Origin: Gardnerella piotii
GTDB taxonomy: Bacteria > Actinomycetota > Actinomycetes > Actinomycetales > Bifidobacteriaceae
Assembly (NCBI RefSeq): GCF_003397585.1
Contig: NZ_QJUV01000001.1
Span: 1,342,825 to 1,406,824 of the forward strand
Direction: 5' to 3'
Length of the DNA: 64,000 nucleotides
Shown here: one piece after another, positions 1 through 9,372 of the stretch
Layout: every line of letters starts with the position of its first letter
Position numbering within the stretch: position 1 is the first letter of the stretch
Notes under the pieces: model-generated
What the model saw: the letters and a program-made list of their open reading frames with translations, nothing else
Database searches by the model: none
What the model was told of the DNA's origin: nothing
Position numbers and translations under genes: made by a program

Positions 1-717
1 GTAGCGCTCAACGCGATCCGCAAGCGAAACAGGCTCACCCGTGCAGCAATTAATTACGCCATTTACTTTATCTTGCAAAACGGTTGCAGCAATTTGCTTA
101 GCCAACACGTCTACATTAATAAAATCGTACTTGTTTTTTCCAGTAGTAAACGGAAAAGTCTTCTTTCCTTCAAGAGACGCTTGAAGGAGCTTAGAGAAAA
201 TAGAGTTTCCACGAGCGTCGTCGCCAACAATGTAGTACGCACGAATCCATTGAACAGTGGCATCATACTCTTTGCCCAAAAGCAAAGTAGCTTCACGCAA
301 AGCATTCTTAGAAATGCCATACATAGAAGCTGGCTTGCAAGGCGTGCTCTCGTCAATAGCGCCCTCCCAGTAGCCAACTTCGTGCATAGAACCCATAACA
401 GCAATCTGCTTTAAGCCACCCGAAAGCATAAGACGAATAAATCGATAATGATTCGATAAATCTTCCATGTGAGTGTCTGCAGCATGCTTAAAACCGTTGC
501 GCCAAGCCATGTGCAAGCAAACGTCTGGAGACCCAAGCTTTGCAAACAAATCAGCATCATCGCTAAAAATATTCGCTTCAATACGCGTTGCGCGCTCATC
601 AACACCATCTAAACGCAAGTCGGAAGCAATTACGCTAGCGCCTGCATCTAAAAGAGCTTTAACAACGTGACGACCAATATATCCACCAGCACCAGTAACA
701 AGAATTCGCTTACTCAT
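1..717 (-). CDS. NAD-dependent sugar-nucleotide epimerase/dehydratase family protein (3' end cut by window edge)
   Basis: Reading the minus strand from ATG at 717 gives an open frame to the window edge that begins MSKRILVTGAGGYIGRHVVK. GAGGYIG is the dinucleotide-binding glycine motif of extended short-chain dehydrogenases, close to the N-terminus as usual. Further in, YGISKNALREA has the family's catalytic YxxxK. About 239 residues are visible; family members run 280-340, so the C-terminus lies outside the window. The gene diverges from the polysaccharide export genes to its right, which suggests a role in surface-glycan precursor synthesis. The exact substrate cannot be told. Confidence 0.85.
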   Translation of the reverse strand, partial: MSKRILVTGAGGYIGRHVVKALLDAGASVIASDLRLDGVDERATRIEANIFSDDADLFAKLGSPDVCLHMAWRNGFKHAADTHMEDLSNHYRFIRLMLSGGLKQIAVMGSMHEVGYWEGAIDESTPCKPASMYGISKNALREATLLLGKEYDATVQWIRAYYIVGDDARGNSIFSKLLQASLEGKKTFPFTTGKNKYDFINVDVLAKQIAATVLQDKVNGVINCCTGEPVSLADRVERY

Positions 718-894
718 AATTTTTCAGTTTAGCAGCGTATAAAAACTTTCAAACATGCCAAGCACAGTAAAGCTATAAACAAAAGCAAACTAACACAAAA
801 CACGTGATAGTTATTAGCACAAATCAATCCCCAAATGTAAACTTAACAAAGTTATACGTGCATGCACACTGCAAATTTTGTAAGAAAGGCAGCG

Positions 895-1758
895 ATGACA
901 ACAAAGTCTGACGCCATCTATCACCCTGGTAGAAGCAAAGGTCTGATTGACATTCCAAGATACCTTTATTTGCTTGGCTTACTTGTAAAAAAAGAAGTAC
1001 GCATAAGATATCGCGGTTCTTGGCTCGGTATGGCTTGGACGTACGTAAAGCCAATAACACAATTTGTAGTGTTCTACGTTGCAATGGGAATTTTCTTAGG
1101 ACTTGGCCGCGGAGGTGGCATTCAAGCCTACCCACTGTACCTTTTTAGCGGAATCATAGTAACAAACTTTTTTGTAGAAGCATTCTCTAATTGCACAAGA
1201 TCAATACTTTCTAATGCTGGCTTAATACAAAAAATCTATCTTCCTAGAGAACTATTCCCACTTGCATCGCTACGAGTTGCTTTTGTACACTTTTTCCCAC
1301 AAGTAATCGTGCTTATAATCGGAGCATTATGCATGGGGTGGATTCCAGATTTTGCAGGCGTAATAGTGGCAATAATCGGATTTATTAGCGTGTGTACGTT
1401 TGCGTTTGGTCTTGGATTATTCTTTGGAGCAATAAACGTTTTTTATAGAGATGCAGAAAACATTACAGACTTGGTAGCAATGGTTGCTGTATGGCTTGCG
1501 CCGTGCTTCTACACGTGGCAGATGGTTGCAGCTCACGCACCACGATGGGTTTTAGAGATGTATTATGCAAATCCTATTGCAATAAGCGTTGAAGCATTCC
1601 ACCGCGGATTCTGGCTAAATGCCACAGATCGCACTTTCCAATTTGCAGGAGCTTGGTCTTTAAGACTTTGCGAAAGCCTTGTAGTTGCATTTGCTGTACT
1701 ACTTATTGGCGAAGTTACATTTAGACATCTTGAAGGCAAGTTTGCTCAAGAAATTTAA
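895..1758 (+). CDS. Polysaccharide/teichoic-acid type ABC transporter permease (ABC-2 family)
   Basis: Integral membrane subunit of an exporter that moves lipid-linked surface glycan across the cytoplasmic membrane. The 287-residue protein has about six hydrophobic segments and near its N-terminus the KKEVRIRYRGSWLGMAW stretch typical of the Wzm/TagG branch of ABC-2 permeases. I chose ATG 895 because AAGAAAGG lies five bases upstream; an ATG at 862 would add 11 residues and has no good site. The ATPase follows after 50 bp, and the rhamnose genes come next, so the cargo is probably a rhamnose-containing glycan (inference). Confidence 0.9.
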   Translation: MTTKSDAIYHPGRSKGLIDIPRYLYLLGLLVKKEVRIRYRGSWLGMAWTYVKPITQFVVFYVAMGIFLGLGRGGGIQAYPLYLFSGIIVTNFFVEAFSNCTRSILSNAGLIQKIYLPRELFPLASLRVAFVHFFPQVIVLIIGALCMGWIPDFAGVIVAIIGFISVCTFAFGLGLFFGAINVFYRDAENITDLVAMVAVWLAPCFYTWQMVAAHAPRWVLEMYYANPIAISVEAFHRGFWLNATDRTFQFAGAWSLRLCESLVVAFAVLLIGEVTFRHLEGKFAQEI

Positions 1759-1808
1759 GCTTACTAAGATTTTGTGGATTTTACTTTTAAGAGCAGCAGG
1801 AGTTATAT

Positions 1809-2582
1809 ATGAATAAGCCTTATAACACACTTCCAGAAGACGTTGTGTTAAGCGTTTCTAACGTTACTAAACGATTCTCGCTGCGAGCAAATCATTCGAT
1901 TAAAGAGTCGATTGTAAACTTGCTAACACCGCCGTCTAAAAAGCACGAGACACAAAACTTTACAGCTTTAAGCAATGTTAGTTTTACTATTAAACGCGGC
2001 GAAACTGTTGGACTAATAGGCATGAATGGCTCTGGAAAGTCCACTATGCTTAAAATGCTTTCTGGAGTTATGCAACCAGACGAAGGCGAAGTTTGCGCGC
2101 GCGGAAGAATCGCAGGACTAATCGAAGTTGGAGCAGGATTTGCTGCCGACTTAACTGGTCGCGAAAACGTGTATCTTAACGGCGCAATTCTTGGAATGAC
2201 AAAAGAAGAAATAGACGATAAATACCAATCAATAGTAGACTTTAGCGAAATAGAGCCTTTTATGGACACAGAAGTTAAGTTCTACTCTTCTGGAATGTTC
2301 TTACGATTGGCGTTTTCTGTAGCAGCGCACAGCGATCCAGACATATTCTTAATCGACGAAATTCTTGCAGTTGGAGACGAAGCTTTCCAACACAAGTGCA
2401 TTACTAGGCTTAAAGAGCAGCAAAAACGAGGGCAAACAATGGTAATTGTTTCGCACAGCGAAGATCAGATTAAGCAACTTTGCTCTCGCTGCATAGTGCT
2501 GTCTCATTCACACATGATTTACGACGGTGAAGCCGAGCCAGCATTTAACGCAATGCGAGAAAGCTTAAACAATAAAGCATAA
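1809..2582 (+). CDS. Polysaccharide/teichoic-acid type ABC transporter ATP-binding protein
   Basis: ATPase partner of the preceding permease. Visible motifs are Walker A GMNGSGKST (residues 71-79), an ABC signature around YSSGM (159-163), Walker B DIFLIDE (178-184) and the switch histidine in IVSHS near 213. At 257 residues it has only the nucleotide-binding domain, like TagH/RfbE-type subunits, and lacks the long C-terminal glycan-recognition domain of some Wzt proteins. The site AGCAGGAG precedes ATG 1809. It probably belongs to one transcript with the permease; whether that transcript continues into rmlB across an 80-bp A-rich spacer is open. Confidence 0.92.
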   Translation: MNKPYNTLPEDVVLSVSNVTKRFSLRANHSIKESIVNLLTPPSKKHETQNFTALSNVSFTIKRGETVGLIGMNGSGKSTMLKMLSGVMQPDEGEVCARGRIAGLIEVGAGFAADLTGRENVYLNGAILGMTKEEIDDKYQSIVDFSEIEPFMDTEVKFYSSGMFLRLAFSVAAHSDPDIFLIDEILAVGDEAFQHKCITRLKEQQKRGQTMVIVSHSEDQIKQLCSRCIVLSHSHMIYDGEAEPAFNAMRESLNNKA

Positions 2583-2653
2583 ACGAAAATCTTAAGCAAT
2601 AAAACTTAAAAAACATAAACAATAATCAAAACTAAAAAGCAAAAGGCATATAA

Positions 2654-3697
<1,044 letters not shown>

Positions 3698-3815
3698 ATC
3701 GCATAAAAGTCAAGCTTGCTTGTACGAAGATTGCATGCAACTTGTATGTAATAGTTTGCAAATCTAGCCAAAAATAGTCATAAATCTAATAAAAATAAAG
3801 AATTTGCAGGATGCT

Positions 3816-5258
3816 ATGGAATTTGAAAAAGAACTAAGCGTTACAAAAACCAATATTCCAGGTTTAATCGTGTTCGATCTTCCAGTGCACGGAGACAACC
3901 GCGGATGGTTCAAAGAAAACTGGCAGCGCGCCAAAATGACGGCTCTAGGTCTCCCCGACTTTGGACCTGTGCAAAACAACATTTCGTTCAACGAAAAACG
4001 CGGAGTAACCAGAGGCATCCACGCAGAACCATGGGATAAATACATAAGCATTGCTACTGGCGAAGTATTTGGCGCATGGGTAGATTTAAGACCAGGGCAA
4101 AGCTTCGGTCAAGTGTACACAACCACACTAAACCCAAGCAAAGCAATCTACGTGCCTAGAGGCGTAGGAAACAGCTTCCAAGCTTTGAAAGACGGCACAG
4201 CATACACTTATTTAGTAAATGCACATTGGTCGCTAGAGCAAAAGAAAACATACACTTTTGTAAACCTTGCAGACCCAGATTTACACATTAACTGGCCAAT
4301 ACCGCTCGAAGAATCCGAGCGCAGCGAAGCAGACTTACACCATCCAATGCTAAAAGACGCAAAGCCAATGGCGCCAAAGCGCACTCTTGTAACTGGATGC
4401 AATGGTCAACTTGGTCGCGCAATACAAAACTATGCTAAAGAGCATGATTTAGAAGGATTTGAGTACGTAGACTTAGATAGCTTCGATATAGCAAATAAAG
4501 ACGATTACAACAGCTACGACTGGGATTTGTACGGAACGATTATTAACACTGCAGCATACACGTCTGTAGATGGCGCGCAAACGCCACAAGGGCGAAGAGC
4601 CGCGTGGAATAGCAACGTTAAAGGAGTGGCAAATCTTGCAAAAATTGCGCAAGAACACCACATTACTCTTGTGCATATTTCAAGCGACTATGTTTTTGAC
4701 GGCACTCAAGAAAATCACAAAGAAAACGAAGACTTTGCGCCACTAGGCGTGTACGGCGAAACAAAAGCTGCAGCAGATTCTCTAGTAGCAAATGTTCCAC
4801 AGCATTATATTATTCGCTCAAGCTGGATTGTTGGGCAAGGACGAAACTTTGTAACGCGAATGATTGACTTTGCAAACCGTTGCAAAAATGGCGAATCTGT
4901 TAGTGTTCAAGCACCAATAGATCAAACTGGCAGACTCACTTTTGCAAGCGACTTAGTAAAAGGCATGTTCCATCTTCTAAACACTCAGGCACAATACGGA
5001 ACATACAATCTTACAGGATCTGGCAAAATCGCGTCTTGGCACGATATTGCTAAAAAAGTGTTTACACAACTTAATGTAGACACAAGCAAAATCGAAGCAA
5101 ATCGCGTAGACGATTACACGCGCATATCTAATGGCTCTCCTAGACCACACAAGTGCGCACTTGACTTGCAAAAAATCGAGTCCACTGGATTTACGCCAGG
5201 CGATTGGGAAGATTTGCTTGAATCTTACGTAAATAGAATTGAACAAAACAACAAGTAA
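3816..5258 (+). CDS. rmlCD: Fused dTDP-4-dehydrorhamnose 3,5-epimerase / dTDP-4-dehydrorhamnose reductase
   Basis: Two consecutive enzymes of dTDP-L-rhamnose synthesis in one 480-residue chain. Residues 1 to about 185 are RmlC-like ([12 protein letters not shown], then [21 protein letters not shown]; the HxE region carries the epimerase His). From about 190 onward the chain is RmlD-like, starting with the NADP-binding motif [12 protein letters not shown] and containing ISSDYVFDG and a YGETK catalytic motif. The bifunctional arrangement is known in bifidobacteria and some streptococcal relatives. ATG 3816 has GCAGGA just upstream; a TTG at 3804 would overlap that site, so I rejected it. rmlA starts 14 bp after the stop. 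Confidence 0.94.
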   Translation: MEFEKELSVTKTNIPGLIVFDLPVHGDNRGWFKENWQRAKMTALGLPDFGPVQNNISFNEKRGVTRGIHAEPWDKYISIATGEVFGAWVDLRPGQSFGQVYTTTLNPSKAIYVPRGVGNSFQALKDGTAYTYLVNAHWSLEQKKTYTFVNLADPDLHINWPIPLEESERSEADLHHPMLKDAKPMAPKRTLVTGCNGQLGRAIQNYAKEHDLEGFEYVDLDSFDIANKDDYNSYDWDLYGTIINTAAYTSVDGAQTPQGRRAAWNSNVKGVANLAKIAQEHHITLVHISSDYVFDGTQENHKENEDFAPLGVYGETKAAADSLVANVPQHYIIRSSWIVGQGRNFVTRMIDFANRCKNGESVSVQAPIDQTGRLTFASDLVKGMFHLLNTQAQYGTYNLTGSGKIASWHDIAKKVFTQLNVDTSKIEANRVDDYTRISNGSPRPHKCALDLQKIESTGFTPGDWEDLLESYVNRIEQNNK

Positions 5259-5272
5259 AGGATGTTTCAAAG

Positions 5273-6172
5273 ATGAAAGGCATTATTCTTGCTGGCGGTT
5301 CTGGCACACGCCTATACCCACTTACTACAGTAACGTCTAAGCAGCTTTTGCCAGTTTACGACAAGCCAATGGTGTATTACCCTCTTAGCGTGCTTATGAT
5401 GGCTGGAATCCGAGATATTCTTGTGATTTCCACTCCTCAAGACTTGCCGAATTTTGAAAGGCTGCTTGGAAGCGGAGAGCAATTTGGAATCAACTTATCT
5501 TACAAAGTTCAGCCATCGCCAGACGGACTTGCTCAAGCATTTATAATCGGAGAAGAGTTTATAAATGGCGATTCTTGCGCGCTTGTTCTTGGAGACAATA
5601 TATTCTACGGAAATGGCTTGGGAGCAATTCTAAAGCGCGCTGCACACGTAGAACACGGCGCTACAGTATTCGGCTACTACGTAGACGACCCAGAAAGATA
5701 CGGCGTTGTGGAATTTGACGAAAATCACAAGGCCGTTAGCATAGTAGAAAAACCGGAACATCCAGCATCGAATTATGCTGTTACAGGCTTATACTTCTAC
5801 GATTCCAGAGTTACAGAGTTTGCAAAACAAGTTAAGCCGAGCGCGCGCGGAGAACTTGAAATTACAGACCTTAACAAAATGTACTTAGAAAATGGCTCTC
5901 TAAACGTTATGACTCTTGGCCGCGGATACGCGTGGCTAGACACTGGCACAATGGACTCGCTTTACGAAGCGGGCGAATTTGTGCGCACAATAGAGCGAGC
6001 GCAAGGGCTGCCAATCGCAGTGCTTGAGGAGATTGCGTACGAAAATCAGTGGATTAGTCGCGAGCGTTTACTTGAGTCTGCAGAAAAATATGGTAAAAGC
6101 AACTATGGCAAGCACTTAAAGCAGGTTGCTGAAAATCGCATTATTATATCTAAAGATTTGTTTGAAGATTAG
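5273..6172 (+). CDS. rmlA: Glucose-1-phosphate thymidylyltransferase
   Basis: First step of dTDP-L-rhamnose synthesis: joins dTTP and glucose-1-phosphate. The 299-residue protein opens with the nucleotidyltransferase signature [13 protein letters not shown], followed by [13 protein letters not shown] and the metal-binding GDNIF motif, which is full length for RmlA. AAAGGA precedes ATG 5273, and the start lies 14 bp after rmlCD, so the two are surely cotranscribed. A rho-independent terminator follows within 30 bp. The gene order B-CD-A differs from the more usual A-first order. Confidence 0.97.
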   Translation: MKGIILAGGSGTRLYPLTTVTSKQLLPVYDKPMVYYPLSVLMMAGIRDILVISTPQDLPNFERLLGSGEQFGINLSYKVQPSPDGLAQAFIIGEEFINGDSCALVLGDNIFYGNGLGAILKRAAHVEHGATVFGYYVDDPERYGVVEFDENHKAVSIVEKPEHPASNYAVTGLYFYDSRVTEFAKQVKPSARGELEITDLNKMYLENGSLNVMTLGRGYAWLDTGTMDSLYEAGEFVRTIERAQGLPIAVLEEIAYENQWISRERLLESAEKYGKSNYGKHLKQVAENRIIISKDLFED

Positions 6173-6201
6173 TAAAATAAATTAATAACTTAATTTAACA
6201 A

Positions 6202-6234
6202 AAAGACCGAGCTGTTTACGCACGGTCTTTTTAT
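6202..6234 (+). terminator. Rho-independent terminator after rmlA
   Basis: An eight-base stem, AAAGACCG pairing with CGGTCTTT, a 13-base loop and a following T-run. It closes the rhamnose operon and also separates it from the convergent GH25 gene. Confidence 0.85.
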
Positions 6235-6286
6235 TTTATTTACTGACTTTTTCTATCTTTACATAAAGTTACATAAAGATTAAGAA

Positions 6287-8245
6287 TCACACTCCAAAAG
6301 CATAAGTCTTAGTGTCTTGAAGCTTACCATCTTTTGAATACGCTTCGAAATGAGTCCAATAAATTCCAGGATGAGGACTCCACAAAGCCCATGGCCCCTT
6401 AAATTGGCTCACCCACTGCTTAGCGTTGTAATCGTAAATCTTAATAATCGTATATCCACTAGGATTATTCGTTACAGCGCCTAAGAGAACGCTACTTCCT
6501 TGCCAAGCTGCGTAAGTTCCAGAAACAATCGTTTTTCCAACAAACTCAGGCTCAACAGGATTATTTACTTGGTAGTGGAAGGCAATTGTTTTAGTTCCAA
6601 GAGACTTATAAGTGTAAGCATCGCGAACTTCGCAATGAAGCCAATAATCGCCATTGCTTGTTACCCAAGATGCCCAATTGCCAACACTCCAATCAGAGAT
6701 TGTATTCCATTGCTTAGTGGATAAATCGTAAGAAAGCCAACGATATTCCAAGCGTCTATTCAAATTGCCTGTAACAGCAGCTCCAACAGCAATATCGTTA
6801 TTGCGAATAATCCACGTAAAGTCTACGCTAGTTTGCGTTACTGGAGAATTTGGACCAGTTCCAAACGCGCTAACATCAACATTTCCATCAATACCAGATA
6901 TGCGAGCCTTAGACGTGTACTGCCATCCGCGCAACGCCGTTCTAATGTTAAATAGCGGAGTTGCGCCGTAGCTAGCAACCCAACTTGCTCGATCGTGAAT
7001 GTATTGAGAATTAAGCGGGCCTTTCAAATAGTTTGCATACGAGTAAATGCCAAGATTTGTGTATCCTGCGTTATACAGCTGATTCCACCAAGACGAAACA
7101 ATGTTTTGGTAAACGTATGGGCTAGTTGGAGCAGTGTGGCCAGCCCAAACCCATTTTTCAAGATCGTAGTAAACAGGATAAGAAAGGTCGCCTGGGCTAA
7201 CGCCTGCACGCCTAAGAAGACTTGCAACGTCTGCGCCCTCGTTAGCACCATCTTCTGGTTTTTCGGCGTAAGAATACATGTAGATTCCAAATGGAATACC
7301 TAAACGCTTGCACTCTCTAATATTTCGCAAAGCGTATTTATCGTAGCCGTTTTCCCAGCCGTAACTAATACGTATAATCGCGCCTTCTACGCCAGCTGCC
7401 TTAGCTGCAGCCCAGTTAATTTCTTTTTGATGTTCGGAAACATCAATCACGCCACTAGCATTGTATGCAAACAGGCTTCCATTGCCATCATAGAATGCCT
7501 GAGTTCCGTTGTAGTCTCCCCACCTAGTGCCAAAGCCGTTTGTTGGCAAAGAAATCTTACGCACCGATCCATAAGTTGTATACGTGGAGGTTCTAGATTC
7601 TAAAGCTTGTGACTCCTGGCTCTTTTCGTTTGAGTCAGTTTCTTCGGGATTTTTTTGATTAGAGCTTATAAGAACAACCTTGTTTCTTCTAAGAGAACGC
7701 TTATTTTCAACACGCTTTTTGCTAGAAATCGGAGTGTTATTGGTGGTAGAAGAATCAGCATTAGTGCTGCCCGAATTTTCGCGCTTTATCTCTTTTCGCA
7801 AATCGCCAACAGTTATAGGCGTAAAGCGCTCACCGTTACTTTTAGCTAGTGGATCTGGCTGCTTATCTTTAGTTCCAACAAGCTTAGAGTCGGTAACAGT
7901 TTGGCCAGTTTTAAGTGACTTTAATTCTCCATTATCTGCAATCGCATACTTTGAAGAAACAACTTCGTCTTTGTTTGTAAAGGAAGATGCCACTTTTTTA
8001 GGCAACTTAGAATCATTGCGTGAATCGCCATTAGAAAACGCATTTAATTGATCTTCTTCAACAGTGTTAGTGCCATTATCTGACAATTCCGCACTATTTT
8101 CACCATCTGCGACATCTGCGACTTTGGAAGCAACATTCTTAAAATCCAAACGATTTTCTACTTTAAACGCAGGAGCAGAATTTACAACAAGAGCTGTTGC
8201 TATAGAAACTAAACTTGCAATTACACGTACAATAAACTGTCCCAA
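6287..8245 (-). CDS. Secreted GH25 muramidase (lysozyme) with long Ser/Asp/Lys linker and C-terminal repeats
   Basis: Predicted peptidoglycan hydrolase that cuts MurNAc-GlcNAc bonds outside the cell. Numbered from the start chosen here (652 residues): a hydrophobic signal segment within residues 1-25; a 200-residue polar linker rich in Ser, Asp, Lys and Asn; a GH25 domain at about 265-465 with VIDVSEHQ (Asp268) and the DxE pair in VYYDLEKW (Asp361, Glu363); then two copies of a roughly 85-residue module, each with a W-rich core ending in a T-x-AF strand. The frame opens at GTG 8260, but the strong site GGAGGG lies inside that extension and points to TTG 8245. The protein may remodel its own wall or attack neighbours; the linker suggests it spans the wall. 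Confidence 0.9.
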   Translation of the reverse strand: MGQFIVRVIASLVSIATALVVNSAPAFKVENRLDFKNVASKVADVADGENSAELSDNGTNTVEEDQLNAFSNGDSRNDSKLPKKVASSFTNKDEVVSSKYAIADNGELKSLKTGQTVTDSKLVGTKDKQPDPLAKSNGERFTPITVGDLRKEIKRENSGSTNADSSTTNNTPISSKKRVENKRSLRRNKVVLISSNQKNPEETDSNEKSQESQALESRTSTYTTYGSVRKISLPTNGFGTRWGDYNGTQAFYDGNGSLFAYNASGVIDVSEHQKEINWAAAKAAGVEGAIIRISYGWENGYDKYALRNIRECKRLGIPFGIYMYSYAEKPEDGANEGADVASLLRRAGVSPGDLSYPVYYDLEKWVWAGHTAPTSPYVYQNIVSSWWNQLYNAGYTNLGIYSYANYLKGPLNSQYIHDRASWVASYGATPLFNIRTALRGWQYTSKARISGIDGNVDVSAFGTGPNSPVTQTSVDFTWIIRNNDIAVGAAVTGNLNRRLEYRWLSYDLSTKQWNTISDWSVGNWASWVTSNGDYWLHCEVRDAYTYKSLGTKTIAFHYQVNNPVEPEFVGKTIVSGTYAAWQGSSVLLGAVTNNPSGYTIIKIYDYNAKQWVSQFKGPWALWSPHPGIYWTHFEAYSKDGKLQDTKTYAFGV

Positions 8246-8373
8246 AATCCCTCCAGACACATGTTTTACGTGTTTAACTGTTACAACAATACCAACATGC
8301 GCAAACAGCTTAAAACATGTGTGTATGAAAACAAAATGGAATCAAATAAGAACAAAAGTAAGAATAAAAGTGG

Positions 8374-8444
8374 AGCGGATGACGGGAATCGGACCCGCGT
8401 CATCAGTTTGGAAGACTGATACTCTACCATTGAGCTACATCCGC
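8374..8444 (-). tRNA. tRNA-Gly (anticodon UCC)
   Basis: On the minus strand a full cloverleaf folds. The acceptor stem is GCGGATG with CATCCGC, the D-loop contains AGCTCAATGGTAGAG, the anticodon loop is CTTCCAA (TCC), and the T-arm is GGGTCCGATTCCC. It is 71 nt long and CCA is not encoded. Confidence 0.97.
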
Positions 8445-8660
8445 AATATGCAAATTTTGCAAGCTATTAATACCTTGCAAAACAGCAACTCGAACAATTA
8501 TACAGACTACTTAGACCTAAATCAACTTTCGACACTCCACTTAGATACTCAAGAGCGTTGTAACACACGATGACATGCCTGCTTTTGTTTACCATTTGAC
8601 CCAAAAAAGGAACAAACGCGGGAAAAGAAACAAAACCAGGCAGTGCAAATCGCAAAATAT

Positions 8661-9134
8661 CTAAGCTATTTCTAGAATCACAAACGCAAAGGCGATTGCA
8701 GATGCGTCTTCAAGCAAACCATCGTGACTCAAAGAAACATGCCATCTAATAGAAAGACCATTCTGCGTCTTAATCATAGGAACCGTGCTCAAAGATTGCA
8801 TAAGCTTCTCGTTAACAGCAGTATCAAGATGAACGCTTGGGCATCCATGCGAATCATCTAAAATCTCAATACTTGCCCAAGGAGTGTTGTCTAAAGTATA
8901 CGGATATTGCAAACCAAGAGTGCTCATCGCTTCGCACCACGCTTTTATAACCGCCTCTTTACCAGCCCAGCGAGCCGCAATATGAATCGCCTCAGCGTCG
9001 TTTTTTAAGTGTGCTCGCATAGCGCACTGCCTAAGCTCACGCGTAGAAAATAGCGAGCGCCACCCATTGCCATCTTGCATTTGCTGCGCAAAATCCGCAA
9101 CATTAACAACATCGCAACCAATGCCTGCAATCAT
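8661..9134 (-). CDS. acpS: Holo-[acyl-carrier-protein] synthase
   Basis: Transfers the 4'-phosphopantetheine arm of CoA onto the carrier-protein serine, here presumably that of the type I fatty acid synthase encoded 6.4 kb away. The 157-residue protein starts MIAGIGCDVV (metal-binding Asp8) and has AARWAGKEAVIKAW (Glu60), the two signature blocks of AcpS. ATG 9134 has AGGAAG eight bases upstream; a GTG at 9143 overlaps that site and was rejected. The stretch upstream contains the TATATTTG inverted repeats described separately. Confidence 0.93.
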   Translation of the reverse strand: MIAGIGCDVVNVADFAQQMQDGNGWRSLFSTRELRQCAMRAHLKNDAEAIHIAARWAGKEAVIKAWCEAMSTLGLQYPYTLDNTPWASIEILDDSHGCPSVHLDTAVNEKLMQSLSTVPMIKTQNGLSIRWHVSLSHDGLLEDASAIAFAFVILEIA

Positions 9135-9172
9135 TGAACTCACTTCCTAACTACTCTGGGCACTACACTTGC

Positions 9173-9258
9173 GTTATATTTGTCTCATCAATGATGCAAA
9201 TATAACGAATTTTGGCCAAAAAACGTTACAAACGTCTCACGGCTGAGACAAATATAAC
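9173..9258. repeat. Three-armed inverted repeat with core CAAATATAAC upstream of acpS
   Basis: GTTATATTTGTCTCA at 9173-9187 is exactly inverted as TGAGACAAATATAAC at 9244-9258, and a third arm CAAATATAAC lies at 9197-9206. Similarity between the outer arms extends further outward (CACTTGCG against CGCTTGTG). A related GTTATATTTGCATCA occurs near 63834. It could be an operator for acpS or a small dispersed repeat. Confidence 0.75.
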
Positions 9259-9285
9259 ACAAGCGTAGAGCGCGAATGATGTGAC

Positions 9286-9326
9286 GCACTTTGTACCAAA
9301 TTTGCCCTAAATTTGGTACAAAGTGC
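9286..9326. repeat. Perfect 18-bp-arm palindrome of the GTACC/GGTAC family
   Basis: GCACTTTGTACCAAATTT, five bases, then its exact reverse complement ending at 9326. The same TTTGTACC...GGTACAAA design recurs at 29763-29855 and 37077-37121. It lies between acpS and the end of the amylopullulanase gene, so it may end transcription there even though no T-run follows. Confidence 0.8.
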
Positions 9327-9372
9327 GGAAACGCAGTCAAAGCGCTTTGCTCTAAAACCCAAAGTCACAAAT

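Noticed and set aside
8577..8640. Terminator for acpS or a further gene between tRNA-Gly and acpS
   Set aside because: The stretch is a decayed GTAC-type repeat with poor arms and no T-run, and no reading frame there looks real.
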